A stretch of 64,000 nt of DNA from NCBI GenBank assembly GCA_031270015.1, contig JAISYH010000032.1:1-64000 (forward strand), in the 5' to 3' direction. Under the pieces are notes generated by a model. It made no database searches, was not told the origin of the DNA, and worked only from the letters and a program-made list of their open reading frames with translations. The translations under genes and the position numbers were made by a program. Origin of the DNA: Burkholderiales bacterium. GTDB lineage: Bacteria > Pseudomonadota > Gammaproteobacteria > Burkholderiales > Casimicrobiaceae. Positions 9,820 to 18,764 of this stretch are shown in pieces; position 1 is the stretch's first letter; each line of letters begins with the position of its first letter.

Positions 9820-10731
9820 ATGTACAAACAAAGAACCCTTGAAAACACGATTACCACCAAAGGCTCAGGACTTCATACTGGCGCGCGTGTCGAATTGACA
9901 TTACATCCTGCGCCCATTGATACCGGTATCGTGTTTCGCCGTTCGGACTTACCCGGTTCGCCGTCCGTACCGGCAATCGCGCATCAGGTTGGCGACACGC
10001 GGCTTTCGACGCTTTTGCGCAAAGGCGATGCGAGCATTTCCACAGTCGAACATTTGATGTCAGCATTGGCGGGTTTGGGTATTGATAACGCTTATATCGA
10101 TGTGGCGGGACCGGAAATCCCGATCATGGACGGCAGCGCGGGACCGTTTATTTATCTATTACAGTCGGCGGGGATCGTCGAGCAATATGCGCTCAAGAAA
10201 TTCATACGAGTATTGAGCGTTGTCGAAGTTTCCGACGGCGACAAATGGGCGCGCTTTACGCCTTACGATGGTTTTCTTCTCGATTTTACGATCGATTTCA
10301 TGCATCCCGCGTTAGGACACGAAAACAGCCGTATCGTTCTCGATTTTGGCGAAAACGCTTATATCAAAGACATCGCGCGCGCGCGTACCTTTGGTTTCAT
10401 GCAAGACTTGGAGGCGATGCGTTCGGCAGGTCTGGCGATGGGCGGTAGCCTGCATAATGCGGTCGTCTTGGATGAAACCAGTGTTTTGAACAGCGGTGGT
10501 TTGCGCTATGAAAATGAACCGGTTAGACATAAAATATTGGACGCCATTGGTGATTTATATCTTTTAGGACATCCGGTAATCGGACAATATACGGCGTATA
10601 AATCCGGTCACGCGCTGAACAACGCGCTGGCGCGCGCGCTGTTGGAAAACAAGAAAGCTTATGAAATCGTCAGTTTCCGTGCTGAAGAAGCGCCCAAGGC
10701 GTACCAGCAATGGCGTCTTAGCCACGCTTGA
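9820..10731 (+). CDS. lpxC: UDP-3-O-acyl-N-acetylglucosamine deacetylase LpxC
   Basis: Zinc enzyme for the committed step of lipid A synthesis in the cytoplasm. The ATG at 9820 gives MYKQRTLENTITTKGSGLHTG, the typical start; a TTG at 9790 would add 10 odd residues. Zinc and catalytic motifs are visible: STVEHLMSAL (first zinc His), the GPEIPIMDGSAGPF block, and HKILDAIGDLYLLGHP with the other His/Asp ligands and the GHP catalytic histidine. Length of 303 residues is normal. Placement between ftsZ and secA is shared by many beta- and gammaproteobacteria. Confidence 0.96.
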   Translation: MYKQRTLENTITTKGSGLHTGARVELTLHPAPIDTGIVFRRSDLPGSPSVPAIAHQVGDTRLSTLLRKGDASISTVEHLMSALAGLGIDNAYIDVAGPEIPIMDGSAGPFIYLLQSAGIVEQYALKKFIRVLSVVEVSDGDKWARFTPYDGFLLDFTIDFMHPALGHENSRIVLDFGENAYIKDIARARTFGFMQDLEAMRSAGLAMGGSLHNAVVLDETSVLNSGGLRYENEPVRHKILDAIGDLYLLGHPVIGQYTAYKSGHALNNALARALLENKKAYEIVSFRAEEAPKAYQQWRLSHA

Positions 10732-10743
10732 GTGGCGCAGCGC

Positions 10744-10929
10744 ATGGTGATTGCGCGGTTACTGTTTTTCTTCGCGATTGCCGTTTTGGCGTTGGGAATT
10801 GCTGCCTATCTGATCACTGGCAACCGCCGTTATCTCATGTTTTGCAAACGGGTGTTGATCTTTTCGGTCGTGTTTTTTCTCATTATGTTGTTGTTTTTCG
10901 TTTTCGAGCGGTTGATCTTGGTCTTATAG
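10744..10929 (+). CDS. Small two-helix inner-membrane protein
   Basis: A 61-residue hydrophobic protein directly behind lpxC (GTG alternative at 10732, touching the lpxC stop). It consists of two predicted transmembrane helices (about residues 4-22 and 34-58) joined by a short basic/polar turn around TGNRRYL, so both ends are probably periplasmic or both cytoplasmic. No catalytic residues are present. I recall similar tiny open frames after lpxC in betaproteobacteria, but no function is known to me. Translational coupling to lpxC is likely from the spacing. Confidence 0.6.
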   Translation: MVIARLLFFFAIAVLALGIAAYLITGNRRYLMFCKRVLIFSVVFFLIMLLFFVFERLILVL

Positions 10930-11007
10930 TATTGGTAAATCTCGGTGGTCAGCAGACCGATTCGCCATTCTCTTGCGTATTTTTGGCATCATAATCAAAA
11001 ATAAGGC

Positions 11008-11090
11008 TTACCCGATGTCAATATTTGCGTCATGCAAAAGGAAAAATACACTTCGGGTAAATATCATTCGAGCGGATGTTAAGACCGCTC
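11008..11090. other. Nested inverted repeats in a convergent gap
   Basis: In the 199 bp between the small membrane gene (plus) and dciA (minus) there is a perfect 8 bp inverted repeat, TTACCCGA at 11008-11015 and TCGGGTAA at 11053-11060. It encloses a smaller TTTGC/GCAAA hairpin at 11024-11038. A second hairpin, GAGCGG/CCGCTC, follows at 11070-11090. None has a proper T-tract on either strand, so simple intrinsic termination is not obvious. It may be a bidirectional transcript-end structure. Confidence 0.4.
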
Positions 11091-11128
11091 CCGCAAATCC
11101 CCGATAAATATATATAAAGCAAGAATAG

Positions 11129-11563
11129 TTAACATCTTTTCATTAGTTTTCGGATGGCTTGCTTCAATCGTTCTGACGAAACTTTCCTTTCTAGTTCGCA
11201 AAGGAGCGCGCGTGGCGGCGGCATACGCTTAATCTCGGTATTTTTTGCGCTTTTATTGCGTCGCGGCGGTTGCACATGGACGAGAATTGATTTAAATTCA
11301 TACCCTTGTGAGGCTAGGGCTTTTATTAAATCGGGCGCGTGTTGTTTGACGACGGTCGCTACGGCGCCGGAAGGAACAGAAAGTTTCAATTGCCCATTAC
11401 GTAAGTCGGTGACGCGCGTTTGCTCGGCAACCAATCGTGGCAATCGACGGCGAACCGTATCGGTAAGCATGGTCTCCAAACGATAACGTCGCAGCCAAGA
11501 AACCAGATGCGCTTCTTGAGCCAGCGCGGTATCGAAAGGTTTCAGATGATCGGACAAAGGCAT
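11129..11563 (-). CDS. dciA: DUF721/DciA family protein
   Basis: A 144-residue basic protein of the DUF721 family. DciA is the replicative helicase operator in bacteria without DnaC and helps load DnaB. The call rests on the conserved N-terminal pattern (LVSWLRRY, then RRLPRLVAEQTRVTDLRNGQLKLSVPSGAVA) and on context: in Pseudomonas the DciA gene also sits between lpxC and secA with an M23 gene beside it. The C-terminal third is basic and probably flexible. It lies on the opposite strand to its neighbours and is divergent from the M23 gene. Confidence 0.8.
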   Translation of the reverse strand: MPLSDHLKPFDTALAQEAHLVSWLRRYRLETMLTDTVRRRLPRLVAEQTRVTDLRNGQLKLSVPSGAVATVVKQHAPDLIKALASQGYEFKSILVHVQPPRRNKSAKNTEIKRMPPPRALLCELERKVSSERLKQAIRKLMKRC

Positions 11564-11614
11564 GGGCGAACGTGAATTCGATCAAAGTTAAACAACGGAA
11601 ATAAGGATACTCCT

Positions 11615-12532
11615 TTGAACATTCTTTTGGTAAGTAACGACGTATCGCGGGCTGTGCGATCGATTACAATCGGTTGGCGGCAGATGGTATTGGCGGCGTT
11701 GGTCGGCATACTTTTATTCATGATTTGCTCATTGGGGATAAATTACGGCATCCTGAAATGGGCATGGGCGACGCAACAACCGTGGTTGCAGACGATGGCG
11801 CTTGCCGAACAACGCAAAGAATCGGCGCGCGCGCAGGAGAAATTACAAGGACATCTGAGCGCGATGGCGGTGCGTTTGGGCGAATTACAGGCGCAGTCGG
11901 CGAAATTGGACGCGCTATCGGAACATTTGGCGAAAGCAGTCGGCATGACGGAAAAGGAAATACCGAAAGCCAACGGGCAGGGTGGTATAGAAGTTATGCC
12001 GAAGGCGTTTACCGCGTCGGAATTGGGTGAACTCATTGATGAATTGACGCTGAAATTGACCGTGCAAAACGATCATTTCCATGTTTTCGATGGGCTTCTG
12101 CTTGAAAATTCCGCCAATCGCCGTTTTCTGCCGACGCAACTGCCTGTTGCGGGAACGAGCTGGCGATCGTCGGATTTCGGTTATCGCGTTGATCCGTTTA
12201 CCGGCATGAAGGCGTTTCATGAAGGAATCGATTTCTCGGCGAACCCCGGCACGCCAGTGATCGCGGCGGCAAGCGGCAGGGTGACTCGCGCGGGAGTGCA
12301 TCCGCAATATGGTAAAATCGTTGAGATTGACCACGGCAATGGTTTGATGACGCGTTACGCTCACAATTCTGACCTTCTGGTTAATGAAGGCGATTTGGTG
12401 GTACGCGGTCAGGCGGTTGCGTTGGTGGGTTCAACGGGGCGGTCAACCGGTCCGCATTTGCATTTTGAAGTTCGGCTCAATGGCGTCGCGCAAAATCCTG
12501 CTCGTTTTTTCAACATGGCGGAAGCGGGCTGA
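11615..12532 (+). CDS. M23 family metallopeptidase-like membrane-anchored protein
   Basis: Envelope protein with a single N-terminal membrane helix (about residues 25-48), a coiled-coil stretch (about 60-105), and a C-terminal LytM/M23 domain from about residue 180. Zinc-site motifs appear complete: FHEGIDFSA (H and D), and the HLHF-type GPHLHFEVRLNG, so it could be an active peptidoglycan endopeptidase. The start is a TTG at 11615 with AAGGA 7 nt upstream; no better start exists. An equivalent gene precedes secA in Pseudomonas and betaproteobacteria, in the place that secM takes in enterobacteria. A hairpin terminator follows. Confidence 0.88.
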   Translation: MNILLVSNDVSRAVRSITIGWRQMVLAALVGILLFMICSLGINYGILKWAWATQQPWLQTMALAEQRKESARAQEKLQGHLSAMAVRLGELQAQSAKLDALSEHLAKAVGMTEKEIPKANGQGGIEVMPKAFTASELGELIDELTLKLTVQNDHFHVFDGLLLENSANRRFLPTQLPVAGTSWRSSDFGYRVDPFTGMKAFHEGIDFSANPGTPVIAAASGRVTRAGVHPQYGKIVEIDHGNGLMTRYAHNSDLLVNEGDLVVRGQAVALVGSTGRSTGPHLHFEVRLNGVAQNPARFFNMAEAG

Positions 12533-12566
12533 GCGCGATCTGGCAGACGGCAGCGAATCGAAACGC

Positions 12567-12602
12567 AAGGGGTGAGCCGATTCTCGCCCCTTCATTTTCT
12601 TG
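12567..12602 (+). terminator. Intrinsic terminator after the M23 gene
   Basis: A 10 bp stem, AAGGGGTGAG (12567-12576) with CTCGCCCCTT (12583-12592), contains one G-U pair and a 6 nt loop, and is followed by the T-rich ATTTTCTT. It lies between the M23 gene and secA and would end or attenuate transcription ahead of secA. Confidence 0.6.
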
Positions 12603-12619
12603 GGGTATATTGAAATAAC

Positions 12620-15331
12620 ATGTTCGAAAATTTTCTGACCCGTATTTTCGGCAGCCGGAACCAACGGCTGCTCAAACAATATCAAAAAACCGTTCAACAA
12701 ATTAATGCGTTGGAACCGTCGATGGCGGCGCTTTCCGATACAGAATTGCGCGAAAAGACCGACGAATTCAAGAAACGCTATAACGAAGGCGCGACGCTGG
12801 ACGAGTTGCTGCCGGAAGCGTTCGCCGTCGCGCGCGAAGCCGCCAAACGCGTACTGAACATGCGTCATTTCGATGTGCAGTTGATCGGCGGGATGGCGTT
12901 GCATCAGGGGAAAATCGCGGAAATGCGCACTGGTGAAGGAAAAACGCTGGTGGCGACTTTGCCGGTTTATCTCAATGCGCTGTCAAGCAAGGGCGTGCAT
13001 GTGGTAACAGTGAACGATTATTTGGCGCGTCGCGACGCCGAATGGATGGGGCGCATTTATCGGTTTCTCGGGTTGGCGGTCGGTGTCAATCTGTCGCAAA
13101 TGCCGCATGACGAGAAACAAGTGGCGTACGCCGCCGATGTGACTTACGGTACGAATAACGAATTTGGTTTCGACTATTTGCGCGACAACATGGAAATGAC
13201 CGCGAGCAGCCGTGTGCAAAGGACATTGAATTTTGCGGTAGTCGATGAAGTGGACTCGATTTTGATCGACGAAGCGAGAACGCCGCTGATCATTTCAGGG
13301 CAAGCCGACGACAATATTGATATGTATTATCGTTTGGACGCGATTGCGCCCAAACTGTCGCCGCAGAAGGAAGAAAAAGGAGAAGGCGATTATTGGGTCG
13401 ATGAAAAATCGCGGCAGGTCTTGTTATCCGAAGAGGGACACGAACGCGCTGAGCAATTATTAGCCGACGCCGGTTTTATTCCTGAAGGCAGCGGTCTTTA
13501 CGATAGTGGCAATATCTCTTTAATGCATCATCTCAACGCGGCGTTGCGCGCGCATGCGTTGTATCATCGCGATCAACAATATGTAGTACAAAATGGCGAG
13601 GTCATCATCGTCGATGAATTCACGGGACGTTTGATGCCTGGACGCCGTTGGTCGGAAGGCTTGCATCAGGCAGTTGAAGCTAAAGAGGGGGTATCGATCC
13701 AACGTGAAAATCAAACACTGGCGTCGATCACATTCCAGAATTATTTCAGAATGTACGGCAGGCTTTCCGGAATGACAGGTACCGCCGATACCGAGGCGTT
13801 TGAGTTTCAGCAAATTTATAACCTCGAAACGGTCGTGATTCCGACACATTTGCCGATGATCCGAAAAGACATGAACGATCTTGTCTATCGCACGTTCGAG
13901 GAAAAAACACAAGCGGTCATCGACGATATCCGTGACTGTTACACGCGCGGACAGCCGATATTGGTCGGCACGACGTCGATTGAAAATTCCGAATTGCTTT
14001 CTAAATATTTGACAAAAGAAAAATTGCCGCATCAGGTTTTGAATGCCAAACATCACGAGCGCGAAGCGGAAATCGTTGCACAGGCGGGACGCGAAAAAGC
14101 GATTACCATCGCTACCAATATGGCAGGGCGCGGTACCGATATCGTATTGGGCGGCGCGATCGAGCCGTTATTGCTGAAAATCCGCGACGATGAAAAAATG
14201 ACCGACGCCGAAAAAGAAAAAACGATCGAGAAGGAGCAGCATGCTTGGCAAGAGCGCCATGAGCGGGTTGTTTCGTTGGGCGGACTCCATATCATTGGCA
14301 CGGAACGGCACGAGTCGCGGCGGATTGACAATCAGTTGCGCGGGCGTTCGGGACGTCAGGGCGATCCGGGGTCATCGCGGTTTTATTTGTCACTTGAAGA
14401 TCCATTACTGCGTATCTTCGGTGGCGAACGTCTCGGCAATATCATGCAACGACTAAAAATGCCGGCGGGCGAACCAATTGAACACGCGATGATCAATCGC
14501 TCGATCGAAAAAGCGCAGCATCGTGTCGAGACGCATAACTTTGATATTCGTAAACAATTGCTCGAGTACGACGACGTTGCAAACGATCAGCGGCGCGTGA
14601 TTTATACACAGCGCAATGAACTTTTGGAGTCCGACGATATTTCGGAAACCATCAATGGTATGATTGCCAACGAAATGCATGTGTTGGTCAGCCATTATTT
14701 GCCGCCGGAGTCGGTCGAGGAACAATGGGATTTGTCCGGACTGGAAACCGCGTTGGTATCGGAACTTCAGATGCCGGTCGAGATTTCGGCATGGATGGCA
14801 GAAGACACCAAGCGCGACCCCGAAAGCTTGAGCGGTCATCTGGCGGAAATGGCGCAACAGAAATGGTCATCACACATCGAACAAGTCGGCGAATCGCCGA
14901 TACGCCAGTTCGAACGTAGTTTGATGCTGACGATGATCGATCAGCATTGGCGTGAACACTTGGCGGCGCTCGATCATCTGCGGCAAGGAATCGGTTTGCG
15001 CGGTTACGCACAGAAGAATCCGAAGCAGGAATATAAACGGGAAGCGTTTGAGCTGTTTTCGTCGATGTTGGACCGAATCAAACATGATGTAGTGCGCGTG
15101 TTGTTGACGGTTCAGGTACGCGCGCCGGAAGACGTGGAAACGATGGAAGAAAAGAAAAGCGGCGTGTCCAATGTCCGCTATCAGCACGCCGATTACGACG
15201 AAGCGCTGAAAAACGCGGAAAGCGGTCCCGCGATTCCATTTACGCGCGTCGGCGAGAAAATTGGGCGCAACGATCCTTGTCCGTGTGGTTCGGGCAAAAA
15301 ATATAAACATTGCCACGGCAAGCTTACCTGA
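12620..15331 (+). CDS. secA: Preprotein translocase ATPase SecA
   Basis: Motor ATPase that pushes unfolded preproteins through SecYEG. The 903-residue protein contains MRTGEGKTL (Walker A, about residue 102), the DEAD-type [30 protein letters not shown], and the [18 protein letters not shown] motif VI. It closes with [19 protein letters not shown], the zinc-binding SecB/ribosome contact region. The ATG at 12620 gives the standard [16 protein letters not shown] start; the ribosome site is weak. A terminator hairpin lies just upstream. Confidence 0.98.
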   Translation: MFENFLTRIFGSRNQRLLKQYQKTVQQINALEPSMAALSDTELREKTDEFKKRYNEGATLDELLPEAFAVAREAAKRVLNMRHFDVQLIGGMALHQGKIAEMRTGEGKTLVATLPVYLNALSSKGVHVVTVNDYLARRDAEWMGRIYRFLGLAVGVNLSQMPHDEKQVAYAADVTYGTNNEFGFDYLRDNMEMTASSRVQRTLNFAVVDEVDSILIDEARTPLIISGQADDNIDMYYRLDAIAPKLSPQKEEKGEGDYWVDEKSRQVLLSEEGHERAEQLLADAGFIPEGSGLYDSGNISLMHHLNAALRAHALYHRDQQYVVQNGEVIIVDEFTGRLMPGRRWSEGLHQAVEAKEGVSIQRENQTLASITFQNYFRMYGRLSGMTGTADTEAFEFQQIYNLETVVIPTHLPMIRKDMNDLVYRTFEEKTQAVIDDIRDCYTRGQPILVGTTSIENSELLSKYLTKEKLPHQVLNAKHHEREAEIVAQAGREKAITIATNMAGRGTDIVLGGAIEPLLLKIRDDEKMTDAEKEKTIEKEQHAWQERHERVVSLGGLHIIGTERHESRRIDNQLRGRSGRQGDPGSSRFYLSLEDPLLRIFGGERLGNIMQRLKMPAGEPIEHAMINRSIEKAQHRVETHNFDIRKQLLEYDDVANDQRRVIYTQRNELLESDDISETINGMIANEMHVLVSHYLPPESVEEQWDLSGLETALVSELQMPVEISAWMAEDTKRDPESLSGHLAEMAQQKWSSHIEQVGESPIRQFERSLMLTMIDQHWREHLAALDHLRQGIGLRGYAQKNPKQEYKREAFELFSSMLDRIKHDVVRVLLTVQVRAPEDVETMEEKKSGVSNVRYQHADYDEALKNAESGPAIPFTRVGEKIGRNDPCPCGSGKKYKHCHGKLT

Positions 15332-15498
15332 TTCATAGCGCGGACGGCGAACGGAAAACAATATTCTCGAGAAATTCCGTCGAGAGGTAATCCGCCGTTG
15401 GATGACGTGTGTCTGTATGCGGAATGGAATTGGTATCGCCGTCGGCTTCTTCTGCGGTACAATGAAATGTGTCTAATGAGTGACTGCGGAGTGATGTT

Positions 15499-16752
15499 AT
15501 GTCTGTCCGTTATCAACCTGCTTCAGCCGAATCGATATTAACGGTTTCCGGCATCCGGCTCGGTACGGCTTCTGCTCGAATCAAGAATTGGGAGCGGGAC
15601 GACGTTTTATTGATCGAATGCGAAGAGGGGACAATCGCCGCGGCGGTGTTCACTCAAAATCGCTTTTGTGCCGCGCCAGTACTTCTCGATAAAGAGTATC
15701 TGACGTTGCAGCGCCAATATGGTAAAGGGTTGCGCGGCATTATCGTCAACGCTGGAAATGCCAACGCCGGAACGGGCGCGGAAGGATTCGCGCGCGCGAA
15801 GCAAACTAGTGAAGAAGTCGCGCGGATTCTTCTATGCGCGCCCGAAGAAGTCATGGTTTGCTCGACCGGCGTGATCATGGAACAGTTGCCAGTAGAGAAG
15901 TTGATTGCCGTGTTGCCGCAAGCGGCAAGCCGTCTCGACGCGTCAAGCGAATCATGGATTCGTGCCGCGCGCGCAATTATGACGACCGATACCGTTCACA
16001 AAGCGATTTCTACGCAGGTCATCATCGATGGCGAGCCAGTCACGGTGACGGGGATTGCCAAAGGCGCAGGCATGATTCATCCTAACATGGCGACGATGTT
16101 GTCGTTTATCGCCAGCGATGTGCCGATCGCCGCCGATGTGTGGCAGGCGTTATGGCGCGACGTCGTCGGTGTATCGTTCAACGCGATTACAATAGACGGC
16201 GATACTTCGACCAACGATTCATTGATTGCGATGGCGACAGGGCAAGCGAAGGTTCCGCCGATCAAAAATCAGCACGATCCGCGATTGGTCTTACTCAAGG
16301 AGGCGCTGCTCGACGTTGCGTTGCCTTTGGCGCAGGCGATTATCCGCGACGGCGAAGGCGCGAGTAAATTCATCACGATACATGTCGAGGGACACGATGT
16401 GGAAACTTGCCGGAAAGTGGCTTTTTCGGTGGCGCATTCTCCGCTGGTAAAAACGGCGTTCTTTGCGTCCGATCCTAATTTGGGAAGAATTATTTGCGCG
16501 ATTGGAAACGCGACACCGGAGGACTTGGATGCCGGTCGCGTTTCGCTATGGCTGGGCGATGTTCTCGTCGTCGATAAAGGCGGGCGCGCTTCGTCTTACC
16601 GCGAGGAAGACGGGCAGCGCGTGATGCAAGAAGAGGAAATCGATATACGCATCGATCTTGGACATGAAACGCATCAAAACGCGAAAATCACTATTTGGAC
16701 TTGCGATCTATCGCACGATTACGTCACAATCAATGCCGAATACCGTACTTGA
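15499..16752 (+). CDS. argJ: Bifunctional glutamate N-acetyltransferase / N-acetylglutamate synthase ArgJ
   Basis: Cytoplasmic arginine-pathway enzyme that recycles acetyl groups from N-acetylornithine to glutamate. The autocleavage region KGAGMIHPNMATMLSF is intact; cleavage before the Thr makes the alpha and beta chains. Other family signatures are NAGNANAGTGAEG, DGDTSTNDS and the DPNLGRI segment near the C-terminus. GGAG lies at 15488-15491 ahead of the ATG at 15499. A TACAAT at 15458-15463 in the 167 bp gap behind secA might be a promoter -10, but no matching -35 is seen. Confidence 0.96.
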   Translation: MSVRYQPASAESILTVSGIRLGTASARIKNWERDDVLLIECEEGTIAAAVFTQNRFCAAPVLLDKEYLTLQRQYGKGLRGIIVNAGNANAGTGAEGFARAKQTSEEVARILLCAPEEVMVCSTGVIMEQLPVEKLIAVLPQAASRLDASSESWIRAARAIMTTDTVHKAISTQVIIDGEPVTVTGIAKGAGMIHPNMATMLSFIASDVPIAADVWQALWRDVVGVSFNAITIDGDTSTNDSLIAMATGQAKVPPIKNQHDPRLVLLKEALLDVALPLAQAIIRDGEGASKFITIHVEGHDVETCRKVAFSVAHSPLVKTAFFASDPNLGRIICAIGNATPEDLDAGRVSLWLGDVLVVDKGGRASSYREEDGQRVMQEEEIDIRIDLGHETHQNAKITIWTCDLSHDYVTINAEYRT

Positions 16753-16761
16753 CCTGTTGCC

Positions 16762-17667
16762 ATGAAAGACGACGTTTTATCAATATTTTTAACGCGCGTA
16801 GAAAAACTGCTGGCGAGAGCGGAATTGTTGTTGCCGCAAGAGCCGATGTCGATAGACTGGCGCATAACTCATGCGGCGCGCTGGAAACGGAAAAATGGTC
16901 GCGGCGCTTTATACGCAGTTGCCAAACCGCATACCTTGTCTCTGGATAATCTGGTTGCCATCGACGAACAAAAAGCGCGCGTTGATCAGAACACCAAGCA
17001 GTTTGTCGGCGGTTATGCCGCGAATAATGTATTATTGACCGGCGCGCCCGGTACGGGGAAATCTTCGTTGGTCAAAGCGATGCTGGGACATTACGCCAAG
17101 CAAGGGCTGCGTCTGATCGAAGTCGATAAGCACGATTTGTTTGATTTGCCCGACATTCTTTCCGGAATCGAAGGATTACCGCAACGCTTCATCGTTTTTT
17201 GCGACGATTTGGCATTTGATGCTCAAGAAGGGGGGTATCGTGAATTGAAAGCGGTTCTCGATGGTTCGATCATGTCACCGCCCGACAATGTATTGATTTA
17301 CGCCACATCCAATCGCCGCCACCTGATGCCGACTTATTTTCACGAAAATTTTGTCTACGACGGCGATAAAAGCGAGATCCGTCCCGATGAAGCCAAAGAC
17401 GAAAAAGTATCACTTGCCGAAAGATTCGGTTTGTGGGTTTCATTTTACACTTTTTCCGAAGATGAATATTTAGACGCGGTGATGAATTGGTTGAACGATT
17501 TTGGAGTGGTCATGCCCAAATCGGCGAAAGCTGTTGAAGAACTCAGGTTTCGCGCATTGCGATGGGCTCGGATGCGCGGTGCGGTCTCCGGGCGCGTGGC
17601 ATGGCAATTCGCGCGCGATTATGTGGGTAGTATGATGATAATGCGTCGCCGTGGCGGGAAACGATGA
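16762..17667 (+). CDS. DUF815 family AAA+ ATPase
   Basis: A 301-residue AAA-type ATPase with Walker A GAPGTGKSS (about residue 94), a Walker B-like FIVFCDDLAF and a sensor region LIYATSNRRHLMP, matching the DUF815 family. In betaproteobacteria this family regularly lies between argJ and a mutT-like gene, as here. Its cellular role is unknown to me; comparison with MoxR/DnaA-like remodelling ATPases is only structural. The stop overlaps the mutT ATG by 4 bp, suggesting coupled translation. Confidence 0.88.
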   Translation: MKDDVLSIFLTRVEKLLARAELLLPQEPMSIDWRITHAARWKRKNGRGALYAVAKPHTLSLDNLVAIDEQKARVDQNTKQFVGGYAANNVLLTGAPGTGKSSLVKAMLGHYAKQGLRLIEVDKHDLFDLPDILSGIEGLPQRFIVFCDDLAFDAQEGGYRELKAVLDGSIMSPPDNVLIYATSNRRHLMPTYFHENFVYDGDKSEIRPDEAKDEKVSLAERFGLWVSFYTFSEDEYLDAVMNWLNDFGVVMPKSAKAVEELRFRALRWARMRGAVSGRVAWQFARDYVGSMMIMRRRGGKR

Positions 17668-18086
17668 CTCCTGTTCGAGTCGCCGCCGGTATTTTGATTC
17701 GGAGCGATGGTCGATTTTTGCTGACGCAACGACCGAAAGAAAAAGTTTACGGCGGATATTGGGAATTTCCTGGAGGTAAAAGCGAAGCCGATGAAACGTT
17801 ACCGCAAACGTTGAGGCGCGAATTGCTTGAAGAACTTGATATTGAGATTGCGCCACCGAAATTTTGGCGCAGCGAAAAATATCATTATCCGCATGCTTAT
17901 GTGGAATTGAATTTCTTTTTGGTGACGTATTGGCGCGGCGAAATTCGCGGGCGCGAAAATCAGGCGTTTTCTTGGATTGCGCCACCGGTTTTATCCGTTG
18001 CCCCGGTACTGCCTGCCAATGAAGGAATCCTTTCCTTGTTATTCGACTTTCTCGCGCAAGATGTACGAAAATCAGCGGCTCAATAA
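17664..18086 (+). CDS. mutT: NUDIX hydrolase, MutT (8-oxo-dGTP diphosphatase) type
   Basis: A 140-residue NUDIX enzyme, likely cleaning 8-oxo-dGTP from the nucleotide pool. The Nudix box runs from GGKSEADET through RRELLEELDI; the usual glycine near its end is Asp, a common variant. VAAGILIRSDGRFLLTQRP and WEFPGGK match MutT closely, and WIAPP near the end fits the family. Its start overlaps the DUF815 gene by 4 bp. The order argJ-DUF815-mutT is familiar from betaproteobacteria, supporting MutT rather than another NUDIX subfamily. Confidence 0.88.
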   Translation: MTPVRVAAGILIRSDGRFLLTQRPKEKVYGGYWEFPGGKSEADETLPQTLRRELLEELDIEIAPPKFWRSEKYHYPHAYVELNFFLVTYWRGEIRGRENQAFSWIAPPVLSVAPVLPANEGILSLLFDFLAQDVRKSAAQ

Positions 18087-18152
18087 ATTTTTGCGTTAGA
18101 ATGTTCGTTGGAAAATTCGGGTACTGTGTTTTGTTTCATTGAGGAGAACATT

Positions 18153-18740
18153 ATGCTTGGCACTATCACAGTCGTATTTGCTGTAATTATCATTTTGGTT
18201 GTTTTGGGCGTTCTGATTTATAACAAATTGATCGCTTCGCGCAATGCTTATAAAAACGCTTTTTCGCAGATCGATGTGCAGTTGACTCGTCGCTACGATT
18301 TGATCCCCAATCTGGTCGAGAGCGTCAAAGCTTACTTGAAACACGAAAATGAAACCTTGAATCAGGTGACGCAAGCGAGAAATATCGCGGCGGGCGATCT
18401 GAAAAACGCCGCAGCGTCCCCGGGTGATGCCGCATTGATGAGGCAGCTCGGCGAAGCCGATAGCGCGTTGAATGCGTCGTTGGGACGATTGATGTTGGTC
18501 GTCGAAGCGTACCCCGATCTCAAAGCCAATCAGACGATCATGCAATTCAATGAAGAGTTATCGAGCACGGAAAATCGCGTCGCTTTTGCCCGCCAAGCTT
18601 ATAACGACGAGGTGATGACTTTCAATACGTTGGTACAAGTTTTTCCGAATAATATTATCGCATCGTTGTTTGGTTTTACTTCGGCGGCGTTTCTCGAAGC
18701 TGGCGCGGAAAAAAGAGACGCGCCCAAAGTTCAATTTTGA
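18153..18740 (+). CDS. lemA: LemA family membrane protein
   Basis: A 195-residue protein with one N-terminal membrane helix (about residues 5-23) and a helical LemA domain. Motifs YNKLIASRNAYKNAFSQID, LTRRYDLIPNLVESVKAY and AYPDLKANQTIMQF are diagnostic. The ATG at 18153 follows GAGGAG; an upstream in-frame ATG at 18108 lacks a site. LemA proteins have no settled biochemical role but are often encoded with M48 membrane proteases, exactly as here: the first M48 gene starts 24 bp downstream. Confidence 0.93.
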   Translation: MLGTITVVFAVIIILVVLGVLIYNKLIASRNAYKNAFSQIDVQLTRRYDLIPNLVESVKAYLKHENETLNQVTQARNIAAGDLKNAAASPGDAALMRQLGEADSALNASLGRLMLVVEAYPDLKANQTIMQFNEELSSTENRVAFARQAYNDEVMTFNTLVQVFPNNIIASLFGFTSAAFLEAGAEKRDAPKVQF

Positions 18741-18764
18741 CGATGATCAGAATGGTGTTTCCGA

